Below, one piece after another: positions 1 to 6,756 of a stretch of DNA of 9,010 bases. Source of the DNA: Conexibacter sp. (GTDB lineage Bacteria; Actinomycetota; Thermoleophilia; Solirubrobacterales; Solirubrobacteraceae); assembly GCA_025964295.1 (NCBI GenBank), contig JAOPZD010000132.1, positions 1 through 9,010 on the forward strand, read 5' to 3'. Position numbers and translations under genes: made by a program. How positions within the stretch are numbered: position 1 is the first letter of the stretch; the number at the start of each line of letters is the position of its first letter. The notes below the pieces were generated by a model, which ran no database searches, had not been told where the DNA came from, and was given only the letters and a program-made list of their open reading frames with translations.

Positions 1-1103
1 TTGGCGAAGCGCAGCTGCGAGGCGGGGTCCCAGAGCTTGATCTCGATGCCGGCGGCCTCGGCCTCGGCGCGCGTGTCGACGTAGGTCTCGATGACGTCCG
101 GTGTCTCGCCGTGCAGCCAGCCCGAGCGGTTGTCGGGACGCGGGTTTGCGCCGTTGTCGTCGTGGCGGGCGATGTTCAGGCCCAGATCCTCGAACATCTT
201 GCGGTCCTGCTCGGGCGTGTTGCCCAGCGTCGTGAGGAAGTTGCCCATCATCACGCCGTTCAGCCCGGCCTTGACCGCCAGCGGCTGCAGGTCGCCGATG
301 TTCTCCACGCGGCCCCCGCAGAGGCGGAAGAGCGCCTCGGGCAGGACGAGGCGGAAGATCGCGATCCACTTGACCGCCTCCCACGGGTCCAGGTAGTCCC
401 GGTCGCCGAATTTCGTGCCCGGGCGGGGGTTCAGCAGGTTGATCGGCACCGACGTGGGGTTGATCGACGCCAGCTCGAACGCCATCTGCACGCGCTGCTC
501 GTCGGACTCGCCGAGGTTGAGGATCCCGCCCACGCAGGTCTCCAGGCCGGCCTCGCGGACGGCGTCGATCGTGCGCAGACGCCCCTCGTAGCGGACGGTC
601 GTGGAGACCTCGGGGTAGTAGGACTCGGCCGTCTCGACGTTGTGATGGACCCGCTGGATCCCGGCGTCCTTCAGCTGCTTGGCGCGGTCCACGGACATGT
701 GCCCGACGGACGCGCAGCGCTTGAGGTTGGTGTGCTCGGCGACCAGGCGCGCGCCGTCGAGAATCTTCTGAAAGTCGCGCTTCGTCAGCCCCTGCCCCTG
801 CGTGACCATGCAGAAGCGGTGGGCGCCGGCGGCCTCGGCGGCCTTGGCGTGCTCGAGGATCTGCTCGGGCTCCATCATCGCGTGCATCGGCGTCTCCGAC
901 TCCGCGAACCGCGACTGCGCGCAGAACCCGCAGTCCTGTGCGCACCCGCCGGACTTGGCGTTCACCAGCGAGCACAGGTCCGTGGCGTCACCGAACGTCG
1001 CCACGCGCGCGTCCCACGCCCGCGCCACGAGCGCCTCGATATCGGCCTTCTCGGTCAAGGCCCCCAGCGCGCGGGCCTCCTCACGCGTGATCAGCGACGG
1101 CAC
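1..1103 (-). CDS. bioB: Biotin synthase, radical SAM (3' end cut by window edge)
   Basis: Converts dethiobiotin to biotin by radical-SAM sulfur insertion, the last step of biotin synthesis, in the cytoplasm. I translated this frame by hand; 367 residues are visible and the stop lies beyond the left edge. The radical-SAM cluster motif CxxxCxxC is at C54, C58 and C61 (GGCAQDCGFCAQS). The ligands expected for the second [2Fe-2S] cluster are present: C98 (HRFCMVTQG), C130 (LKRCASVG), C190 (LETCVGG) and R265 (CGGRVENIG). Spacing closely matches E. coli BioB (C97, C128, C188, R260). The barrel ends near residue 311 (GNFLTTLGNTP...LGLNI). At least 56 more residues follow (ARHDDNGANPRPDNRSGW...), unlike the E. 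coli tail. The start is GTG at 1103, preceded by a G-rich ribosome-binding stretch (GGGGGCAG); no better start was seen. It lies 19 bases after the flavoprotein gene's stop, so it is probably co-transcribed with it. Confidence 0.93.
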   Translation of the reverse strand, partial: MPSLITREEARALGALTEKADIEALVARAWDARVATFGDATDLCSLVNAKSGGCAQDCGFCAQSRFAESETPMHAMMEPEQILEHAKAAEAAGAHRFCMVTQGQGLTKRDFQKILDGARLVAEHTNLKRCASVGHMSVDRAKQLKDAGIQRVHHNVETAESYYPEVSTTVRYEGRLRTIDAVREAGLETCVGGILNLGESDEQRVQMAFELASINPTSVPINLLNPRPGTKFGDRDYLDPWEAVKWIAIFRLVLPEALFRLCGGRVENIGDLQPLAVKAGLNGVMMGNFLTTLGNTPEQDRKMFEDLGLNIARHDDNGANPRPDNRSGWLHGETPDVIETYVDTRAEAEAAGIEIKLWDPASQLRFA

Positions 1104-1122
1104 GGCTCTGCCCCCGGGCCGC

Positions 1123-2283
1123 CTACCGGACCACCCCGTCCGCGACCTCGACGACGCCGAGGATGCGCTCGCATTCGCCGACGATGTCGTTCACGACCTC
1201 GGCAGCCGGGCGCACCGCGCTGAGGCGGCCGACCACCTGCCCGACGAAGTAGTTGGCCAGCTCCTCGGCGCGGCCCTCGCCGGCCTCGGCGGCGCGCGAG
1301 ATGCGGACCTGGGGCTCAGCGGAGAGGATGCCCTGGAGCGGCATCGGCAGGGTCTCCGGGGCGTCGGGCGTCTCCCACGCGTCGGTCCAGGCAGAGCGAA
1401 GCTGGCGCGCGGGCCGGCCGGTCATCGAGCGCGAGCGCACGGTGTCGCTCGTGCGGGCGGCCAGCAGCTTCTGCCGGACGACGGGCGTCGTCTCGGCCTC
1501 CTCCGTCGTCAGCCACACCGAGCCGGTCCAGACGCCGCTGGCGCCGAGCACGAGGGCCGCGGCCATCTGCCGGCCGCTGGCGATCCCGCCCGCGGCGAGA
1601 ACCGGCAGGCCATCGACCGCGTCGACCATGTCGGGGATGAGGACCATGCTCCCCACGTCGCCGGTGTGGCCGCCCGCCTCGGAGCCCTGTGCGATGACGA
1701 TGTCCGTCCCGGCCTCGCGGTGCTTCTCGCCGTGGCGCGGCGTCCCGGCGAGGCCGGCGACGAGCATGTCCTTCTCGTGGAACGCGTCGATGACCTCGGT
1801 CGGCGCGACGCCCAGCGCGTTGGCGAACAGGGTCATCCGGGACTGCAGGCACACGTCGACCAGCGGCATCGTGTCGCGCAGCGAGTAGAGGTGGTTGCCG
1901 GTGACCGGGACCCCACGGCCGTCGACGATGTCGCCGAACTCGTAGCCCTCCTCGAGCTGCGGGACGGCGTAGTCATCCATCACGCGCTGGACGAAGTCGC
2001 GGTGCGCCTGCGGAACCTGCGCGACAAGCTCGTCGCGCTCGAGGCCGCCTTCGTCGTCGCCGGCGTAGCGGCTCGGCAGCAGGACGTCGACGCCGTAGCG
2101 ATGGTCGCCGATGCGCTCGTCGAGCCAGGCGAGCTTGCGCTCGAGGTCGTCGGCGGTCAGCTGCGCGGCCCCGAGGACGCCCATGCCGCCGGCCCGGGAG
2201 ACCTCCAGCACGACCCGTTCGCTGTGCGAGAACGCCAGCAGCGGGTGGTCGATCTGCAACGCAGTGGTGATGAGAGTGCGCAT
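1123..2283 (-). CDS. Nitronate monooxygenase-like FMN flavoprotein (2-nitropropane dioxygenase family)
   Basis: A 386-residue cytoplasmic TIM-barrel FMN protein of the NPD/nitronate monooxygenase family. Characterised members oxidise alkyl nitronates with O2; relatives include FabK enoyl reductases. Visible landmarks are AGGMGVLGA at 31-39, the family signature AQGSEAGGHTG at 198-208 with the probable catalytic His206, and the FMN-phosphate loop LAAGGIASGRQ at 229-239 followed by GASGVWTGS. A stretch of roughly 70 residues between VLLP (about 70) and the VDVCLQSR strand (about 142) is longer than in short family members and contains a charged, possibly lid-like segment (YAGDDEGGLERDELV). The start is well fixed: an in-frame TAG lies 12 bases upstream of the ATG, and that TAG is part of the predicted -10 box, so the mRNA is likely leaderless. 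It is followed 19 bases later by bioB. The family is clear; the physiological substrate is not, and many actinobacterial members have no known nitroalkane role. Confidence 0.85.
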   Translation of the reverse strand: MRTLITTALQIDHPLLAFSHSERVVLEVSRAGGMGVLGAAQLTADDLERKLAWLDERIGDHRYGVDVLLPSRYAGDDEGGLERDELVAQVPQAHRDFVQRVMDDYAVPQLEEGYEFGDIVDGRGVPVTGNHLYSLRDTMPLVDVCLQSRMTLFANALGVAPTEVIDAFHEKDMLVAGLAGTPRHGEKHREAGTDIVIAQGSEAGGHTGDVGSMVLIPDMVDAVDGLPVLAAGGIASGRQMAAALVLGASGVWTGSVWLTTEEAETTPVVRQKLLAARTSDTVRSRSMTGRPARQLRSAWTDAWETPDAPETLPMPLQGILSAEPQVRISRAAEAGEGRAEELANYFVGQVVGRLSAVRPAAEVVNDIVGECERILGVVEVADGVVR

Positions 2284-2289
2284 GCTTCG

Positions 2290-2318
2290 AGGCTAGGTCC
2301 GCGATGGCACGCGGACAA
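2290..2318 (-). promoter_or_regulatory. Predicted sigma70-type promoter giving a leaderless mRNA
   Basis: On the minus strand a -35 box TTGTCC (2318-2313) is separated by exactly 17 bases from a -10 box TAGCCT (2295-2290), which fits TAnnnT. The flavoprotein ATG begins seven bases after the -10 box, so transcription would start at or within a base of the A of ATG. No Shine-Dalgarno sequence lies before this ATG, as expected for a leaderless transcript. Leaderless mRNAs are common in actinobacteria. This is a visual match and is not experimentally supported. Confidence 0.55.
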
Positions 2319-2351
2319 CTGGCGCTTGCGACAGACCACCCCACAACACAG

Positions 2352-2381
2352 GACGCCGCGCACGTGAACGTGCGCGGCGTC
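2352..2381 (-). terminator. 13-bp perfect hairpin, probable terminator of the hyu operon
   Basis: Two perfectly complementary 13-base arms (2352-2364 and 2369-2381, GACGCCGCGCACG on the plus strand) flank a 4-base loop. The hairpin lies 44 bases past the HyuB stop. On the minus strand it is followed by a moderately T-rich, imperfect tract (CTGTGTTGTGGGG), so it resembles the weak-tailed terminators of high-GC bacteria. Because it also lies 34 bases upstream of the predicted -35 box of the next unit, the palindrome could instead or additionally be a regulator site. Confidence 0.6.
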
Positions 2382-2394
2382 GTGCCTCCCGTCA

Positions 2395-2412
2395 GTCGGG
2401 CCCCCGCCCGAC
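2395..2412 (-). terminator. 7-bp hairpin just after the HyuB stop, first of two tandem stems
   Basis: Arms GTCGGGC (2395-2401) and GCCCGAC (2406-2412) flank a 4-base loop, 12 bases past the HyuB stop codon. There is no T-run after it. It may act with the stronger 13-bp hairpin downstream as a tandem terminator, or protect the 3' end of the transcript. A competing stem using GCGGG at 2415-2419 is also possible. Confidence 0.35.
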
Positions 2413-2424
2413 CTGCGGGTGGAT

Positions 2425-4608
2425 CTAGCCGGCGCGTGCGCCGACCCGGGCCTTCGCGGCCACCAACGGTGCGAGGCCGTCGGTCACGACGTCCACCGTG
2501 AGGCTCGCCGCGCACGACGGGCAGCAGTACTCGCGCAGCTGCACCCGCGGCGATTCGATGCGATCGCGGACCTTCATCTCGAGCTCGCCGTAGCGCTCGG
2601 CCAGCGGCCGGTCGATCAGAATTGACGCACCTTCGCGCCAATTGTCGTCCGCGCCGGACAGGACCTCGGAGCAAGAGCCGCACCGCCACTGGTCGTCCTC
2701 GAGGACGACCGACACGCCGATCGACGCCGGCGCGCGCAGCTCCGCTGTCGGCTCGCCGCCGATCCGGCCACGGCGGATCTCTGCCTGCCGGGCGTCGCTG
2801 GCCGCGACGTCGTGCTCGCCCTCCGGCGTCACGATCACGCCGTAGATCTCCCGGGCGTGCGCGGCCGTCAGGTAGCCGGCGACGACGTCGGCGACGACGA
2901 GCGCCGGATCGCGCAGCAGCGGATCGCCGAGGCCGCCTCCCCCGCCGCTGACGGTGACCAGGACGTCGCCGCGTCCGATGACCAGATGCGTCAGCTTCGA
3001 CCGCGTCGGCTCGTTCGTGCCCTCGAGGCGAGCCTGCGTCGGCAGCTTCCCGTCCTCCAGGAGCTTGGCGACGTTCGTCTCACGCACGGGGTAGAAGTTG
3101 CCGGCCGACGCGGGATAGCCACCGCCGAAGCCGATCGGCGGCACCTGCGCGGTCGCGTTGAAGCCGACCCCGCCCATGCTGTCGGTGTAGTGCATCACGT
3201 AGGCCTGCTCCAGCGCCGAGCCGCCACGGAACTGGCCGGGGCCGCCGGAGTTCGGGATCAGCGAGCGCCACAGGAACACCACCGGGTCGGCGGCCTCGTG
3301 GACCTCGACGTCGGCCAGGCCGCAGCCGGTCATGCACGTGAGGCCGTAGGAGTCCTGGCCGTCACCGACCGTCTGGGCGCCGCCGCCGGAGCCGGTCGCG
3401 TTGTCGACGTAGAACATCACGGACACGCCGCCGTGCTGGTTGGTGCCGAACAGCGCGCCGCCCGGCCACCCGTCCTGGCACTGGCCGGCGACCCGTCCGC
3501 GCAGGACCGGGTCCTCGCTGAGGGAGAGCGCCTGGTTGAGCACGGCCTTGGTCAGCTTGCAGGCGCGCATGCCCACCTCGGAGTGCGCGTTGCTGACAGG
3601 TGCCGGCGGCTCGGAGTTGACGATCGTGCCACGCGGGCCGAGGTCGAACTCGATCGGGCGCCAGATGCCGCCGTTGATCGGGAGGTCGCCGTACGCGAGC
3701 ATCGTGACCAGCCCGGTCATCGTCTGCCCGAGCATCGCGCCCTCAGTCGAGTTGACGAACGCGTCGATCTGCGGCACGCCGGAGTAGGTGAACTTGAGGT
3801 TCGTGCCCTCGACCTCCAGCTTGAGCTTGAGCTCGAGGAGCAGGTCCGGTCCCTCGTGGCCGTCGAACTCGTTCCAGTCGATCGCCTCGTAGACGCCGTC
3901 CGGGATCGCCGCGATGCGATCACGCAGCACCTGCTCGGTGAGGTCCTTGTTGATCTCGCAGTACTCGCGGTGCGCCTCGAGGCCGAACTCGTCGACGATC
4001 TCGGTGAGCTTGCGGGTCGCGGTGTTGTTCGCCGCGATCATCGACCGGATGTCGTTGAGCACCGGGCCGGGCGCGCGGACGTTCGCCGCGATGAACGACT
4101 CCCACTCGCGGTCGATGGCGCCGCCGCGAATGATCCGCACGGGCGGGAACCGCAGCCCCTCCTGGTAGACGTCATGGGCGCCGGGGGCGTAGCCCGAGAT
4201 GCCGACGCCGCCGATGTCGAGCACGTGCATGTTGGCGAAGCTCCAGCCCAGGTGCTCGCCCTTGTAGAAGGTCGGCATGATCACCGAGACGTCGCCCTGG
4301 TGCATCGCGCCGCCGTCGTGCGGGTCGTTGACGATCCAGCCGTCGCCCGGCTGGATCTCGCCCTCGACGAAAAGGCTGTCGATGACCTTGGTGCCGATGA
4401 GCGACGAGCCGAGGTGGAACAGGACGTAGCTCGAGAAGCCGAGGTGCTCGCAGTTGGTGTCGAGCAGACAGGTCGAAAAGTCCTTCGCGTCCGTCACGAT
4501 CGGGGAGCCGGACGTCCGGACGAGGGTGATCGCCATCTCGTTGGTGAGGTTCTGCAGCGCCTTGCGGTGCACCTCTGCAGCGATGACGTCGTAGTCGCGC
4601 GTAGCCAT
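2425..4608 (-). CDS. HyuB-type subunit (hydantoinase B/oxoprolinase family) fused to an acetone-carboxylase-gamma-like domain
   Basis: A 727-residue cytoplasmic catalytic subunit, predicted to act with the HyuA-type ATPase encoded just upstream. The family includes N-methylhydantoinase B, the C half of 5-oxoprolinase, and the alpha subunits of acetone and acetophenone carboxylases. Residues 1 to about 592 are HyuB-like: NDPHDGGAMHQGD at 94-106, ANMHVLDIGG at 125-134 (the His/Asp residues are probable metal ligands), a Gly run with GDP at 555-563, and the usual closing YGV at 589-591. Free-standing HyuB proteins generally end here. This one continues with about 130 residues containing WRCGSC (C643, C646), DDNWREGA and REYCCPSC (C695, C696, C699). 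That looks like a zinc ribbon and recalls the gamma subunit of acetone carboxylase (Acetone_carb_G). The start ATG has a GGAAG ribosome-binding site 8 bases upstream that abuts the HyuA TAA stop; the gap is 13 bases, implying coupled translation. The substrate is unknown. Confidence 0.88.
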   Translation of the reverse strand: MATRDYDVIAAEVHRKALQNLTNEMAITLVRTSGSPIVTDAKDFSTCLLDTNCEHLGFSSYVLFHLGSSLIGTKVIDSLFVEGEIQPGDGWIVNDPHDGGAMHQGDVSVIMPTFYKGEHLGWSFANMHVLDIGGVGISGYAPGAHDVYQEGLRFPPVRIIRGGAIDREWESFIAANVRAPGPVLNDIRSMIAANNTATRKLTEIVDEFGLEAHREYCEINKDLTEQVLRDRIAAIPDGVYEAIDWNEFDGHEGPDLLLELKLKLEVEGTNLKFTYSGVPQIDAFVNSTEGAMLGQTMTGLVTMLAYGDLPINGGIWRPIEFDLGPRGTIVNSEPPAPVSNAHSEVGMRACKLTKAVLNQALSLSEDPVLRGRVAGQCQDGWPGGALFGTNQHGGVSVMFYVDNATGSGGGAQTVGDGQDSYGLTCMTGCGLADVEVHEAADPVVFLWRSLIPNSGGPGQFRGGSALEQAYVMHYTDSMGGVGFNATAQVPPIGFGGGYPASAGNFYPVRETNVAKLLEDGKLPTQARLEGTNEPTRSKLTHLVIGRGDVLVTVSGGGGGLGDPLLRDPALVVADVVAGYLTAAHAREIYGVIVTPEGEHDVAASDARQAEIRRGRIGGEPTAELRAPASIGVSVVLEDDQWRCGSCSEVLSGADDNWREGASILIDRPLAERYGELEMKVRDRIESPRVQLREYCCPSCAASLTVDVVTDGLAPLVAAKARVGARAG

Positions 4609-4624
4609 GTCTCTGTCTTCCTTA
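4609..4624 (-). promoter_or_regulatory. Ribosome-binding site overlapping the HyuA stop codon
   Basis: The junction reads TAA (stop of HyuA), then GGAAGACAGAGAC, then the ATG of HyuB. The purine-rich stretch AAGGAAG includes the last two bases of the stop codon and ends 8 bases before the ATG. A ribosome finishing HyuA would therefore sit on the HyuB start signal, a typical arrangement for making two subunits in matched amounts. Confidence 0.6.
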
Positions 4625-6721
4625 TCGGGTGAGGACGTAGTTGAGGAACTCGTCGCGCTCGGCGGTCGTTCCCTTGGGGACGTAGATCGTGGTGTCGGTC
4701 TCGTCGATGATCGCCGGGCCTTCGATGCGGATGCCGGCGCCGCAGAGCGCCCCGTCGTAGACCGGGATCTCCTGACGGCTGCCGACGTCCGGCAGGTAGG
4801 CGTTGCGGGTCCCGCGCAGCGCGCCCTCGGGCGTGTGGCCGTTGCGCGTCGCGGTGATGAGCGGCGGCCGCGGCTGCCGGCCGGTGACGGTCACGCTGTA
4901 GTTGACCAGCGTCGACGGCACCCCGACCCACGCGGTGCCCTCGCCGTACGTCCGCTCGTAGAGGTTGAAGAACTCGTCCGCGAGCCGGGTCACGTCGGCC
5001 TCGTCGAGGGGGCGGTCCGGGAGCGGGAGCGTCAGCTCGTACTCCTGGCCCTGGAAGCGCAGGTCGGCGCTGCACTGGATCTCGATCGCGTCGCCGGCAA
5101 AGCCCTCACCTTCCATCTCCCTCTGGCCGTCGGCGACCATCTTGCGCGCGATCTCGTTGACCCGGCCGATGCCGTCGGGCTTGCTCATGTCCATCCCGAT
5201 GCCCTGGTCATTGCGGACGACGAAGTCGGACGACAGCACGCCCAGCGCGCAGAAGACGGAGCTGTTCTGCGGGATGACGATCGTCGAGATGTCCAGGCGC
5301 TCGGCGATCTGCGAAGCGAACAGCGGCAGCGTGCCGCCGTAGGCCAGGAACAGGAACTCCCGCGGGTCGTGGCCCTTGCCGACGCTGACCTCCCGGACGG
5401 CGTTCGCCATGTTGACGACGACGAGGTCGTGGACGGCCGCGGCCGCCTGGTCGGTGGACCAGCCGAAACGCTCGCCGAGCATCTCGTCGAGCGCGGCGCG
5501 GGCCAGCTCGGGACGCAGCTGCACGCGGCCGCCGAGATAGCGGTCGGGGTCGATGAAGCCGAGCGTGACCATGGCGTCGGTCACGGTCGGCTGCTTGCCG
5601 CCGCGGTCGAGCGCTGCCGGCCCGGGCGTCGAGCCCGCGCTCTGCGGGCCGACCTGCGGGACGCCGCGCTCGCTGACCCAGGCGATCGAGCCGCCGCCGG
5701 CGCCGACCGAGATCACGTCGACGAGGTTCACGCCGGTCTGGAACGGGCCGAGCTGGAGGTTCTTGTCGATGTGGATCTCATTGTCGACGATGATCCCGGT
5801 GTCGAAGCTCGTCCCGCCCATGTCGCCCAGGAGGACGCGCTTGTGCCCCATGCGCTTGGCCAGCTCGTTGGCACCGATCGCGCCGCCGGCCGGTCCGGAG
5901 CCGAGCAGCGCCAGCGGGTACTGGCGCGCCTTGTCGAGGCTGATGCCGCCGCCGAGCCCCTGGAAGAACGCCAGGCCGCCGCTCAGGCCGGCCTCGCGCA
6001 GCTTGCTGCTGAGCGACTTGAGGTAGACCTCGGCGTTCTCCTGGACGAAGGAGTTGAGCACCGCCGTGGTCCAGCGGCGGGTCTCGCCGGCCACCGGGAA
6101 GACGCGGTGCGACGGCGTGACGAAGAGGTCCGGATACAGCTCCTTGACGGCCGCCTCGGCGGCGAGCTCGTGCTCGGTGTTGACGAAGCTCGACAGGAAG
6201 CAGATCGACAGCGCGTCGATGCCGACCTCTTCGACCAGCCGCGTCGCCTCGGCCCGGACCTGGTCCAGGTCGATCGGGACCAGGACGTTGCCGGCCCAAT
6301 CGATGCGCTCGTCGACCTCGGCGATCGCCGCGCGGTTCACGAGGTCGGGGACGTTGCGCTGCAGGTGGTCGTCGGGCTCGGTGAGCCGCGGGCCGCCGGC
6401 GAAGCGGAAGGTGTCGCGGAACCCGGAGGTGACGAGCACGCCGACGCGGGAGCCGCGCAGCTGCGTGATCGAGTTCGTGACGACGGTCGTGCCGTTGATG
6501 AAGAGCTTGGTGCGGCCGAGAAGGTCGGCGAGCCCGAGCTCGAACTTGCCCGCGGCCACCTCCACCGCCTCAAGTACGCCGCGGCTGAAGTCGTCGTAGG
6601 TGGTCAGCGCCTTGCCGCGCTCGATCCGGTCGCCGACGACGACGGAGACGTCGGTATGGGTCCCGCCGACATCCACGCCGATGAAGGCATCTTGTGTCGT
6701 GCTGGTCTGCGTGGTGCTCAT
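4622..6721 (-). CDS. HyuA-type ATPase subunit (hydantoinase A/oxoprolinase family; ketone carboxylase beta-like)
   Basis: A 699-residue ASKHA-fold ATPase subunit, expected to phosphorylate or otherwise activate the substrate while HyuB completes the reaction. Seen in order: N-terminal phosphate loop IGVDVGGTHTDVSVV (14-28), NGTTVVTNSI (76-85), GSGPAGGAIG (274-283), second phosphate motif GDMGGTSFDTG (299-309), VGAGGGSIA (339-347), GSTPGPA (363-369) and PTVTDA. Length fits HyuA and acetone/acetophenone carboxylase ATPase subunits (about 690-720). The first loop has His where many HyuA proteins have Phe (GGTHTD for GGTFTD), and the usual ACYG after PGP is ALDR, so it is not a close copy of classical hydantoinase A. 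The start ATG has GAGGAG about 12 bases upstream. The ligase gene ends 35 bases before it and HyuB starts 13 bases after it. The adjacent CoA ligases and the gamma-like domain on HyuB favour a ketone carboxylase over a hydantoinase. Confidence 0.87.
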   Translation of the reverse strand: MSTTQTSTTQDAFIGVDVGGTHTDVSVVVGDRIERGKALTTYDDFSRGVLEAVEVAAGKFELGLADLLGRTKLFINGTTVVTNSITQLRGSRVGVLVTSGFRDTFRFAGGPRLTEPDDHLQRNVPDLVNRAAIAEVDERIDWAGNVLVPIDLDQVRAEATRLVEEVGIDALSICFLSSFVNTEHELAAEAAVKELYPDLFVTPSHRVFPVAGETRRWTTAVLNSFVQENAEVYLKSLSSKLREAGLSGGLAFFQGLGGGISLDKARQYPLALLGSGPAGGAIGANELAKRMGHKRVLLGDMGGTSFDTGIIVDNEIHIDKNLQLGPFQTGVNLVDVISVGAGGGSIAWVSERGVPQVGPQSAGSTPGPAALDRGGKQPTVTDAMVTLGFIDPDRYLGGRVQLRPELARAALDEMLGERFGWSTDQAAAAVHDLVVVNMANAVREVSVGKGHDPREFLFLAYGGTLPLFASQIAERLDISTIVIPQNSSVFCALGVLSSDFVVRNDQGIGMDMSKPDGIGRVNEIARKMVADGQREMEGEGFAGDAIEIQCSADLRFQGQEYELTLPLPDRPLDEADVTRLADEFFNLYERTYGEGTAWVGVPSTLVNYSVTVTGRQPRPPLITATRNGHTPEGALRGTRNAYLPDVGSRQEIPVYDGALCGAGIRIEGPAIIDETDTTIYVPKGTTAERDEFLNYVLTR

Positions 6722-6730
6722 CGGTACTCG

Positions 6731-6739
6731 TCTCTCCTC
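6731..6739 (-). promoter_or_regulatory. Ribosome-binding site of the HyuA gene
   Basis: GAGGAGAGA on the minus strand lies in the 35-base gap after the ligase stop, with GAGGAG ending 12 bases before the HyuA ATG. It is the strongest Shine-Dalgarno match in the window, supports the start at 6721, and suggests strong independent initiation of HyuA. Confidence 0.55.
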
Positions 6740-6756
6740 ATGATGTGAATCGTTTC

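Noticed and set aside
111..1223. A 370-codon plus-strand open frame antisense to bioB
   Set aside because: Arg/Ala/Val/Leu-rich shadow; the opposite strand encodes all BioB cluster ligands in one frame.
802..2367. A 521-codon plus-strand open frame spanning bioB and the flavoprotein gene
   Set aside because: It crosses the antisense of two real genes and the intergenic promoter region, and the translation matches no family.
2812..4632. A 606-codon plus-strand open frame antisense to HyuB
   Set aside because: Same reasoning: a compositional shadow with no recognisable domain, opposite a well-supported gene.
4607..6748. A 713-codon plus-strand open frame antisense to the whole HyuA gene
   Set aside because: Its translation is low-complexity, rich in Ala, Arg, Asp, Val and Leu, with no family motifs. 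Long antisense frames are normal in GC-rich genes, and the minus-strand HyuA has clear conserved motifs.
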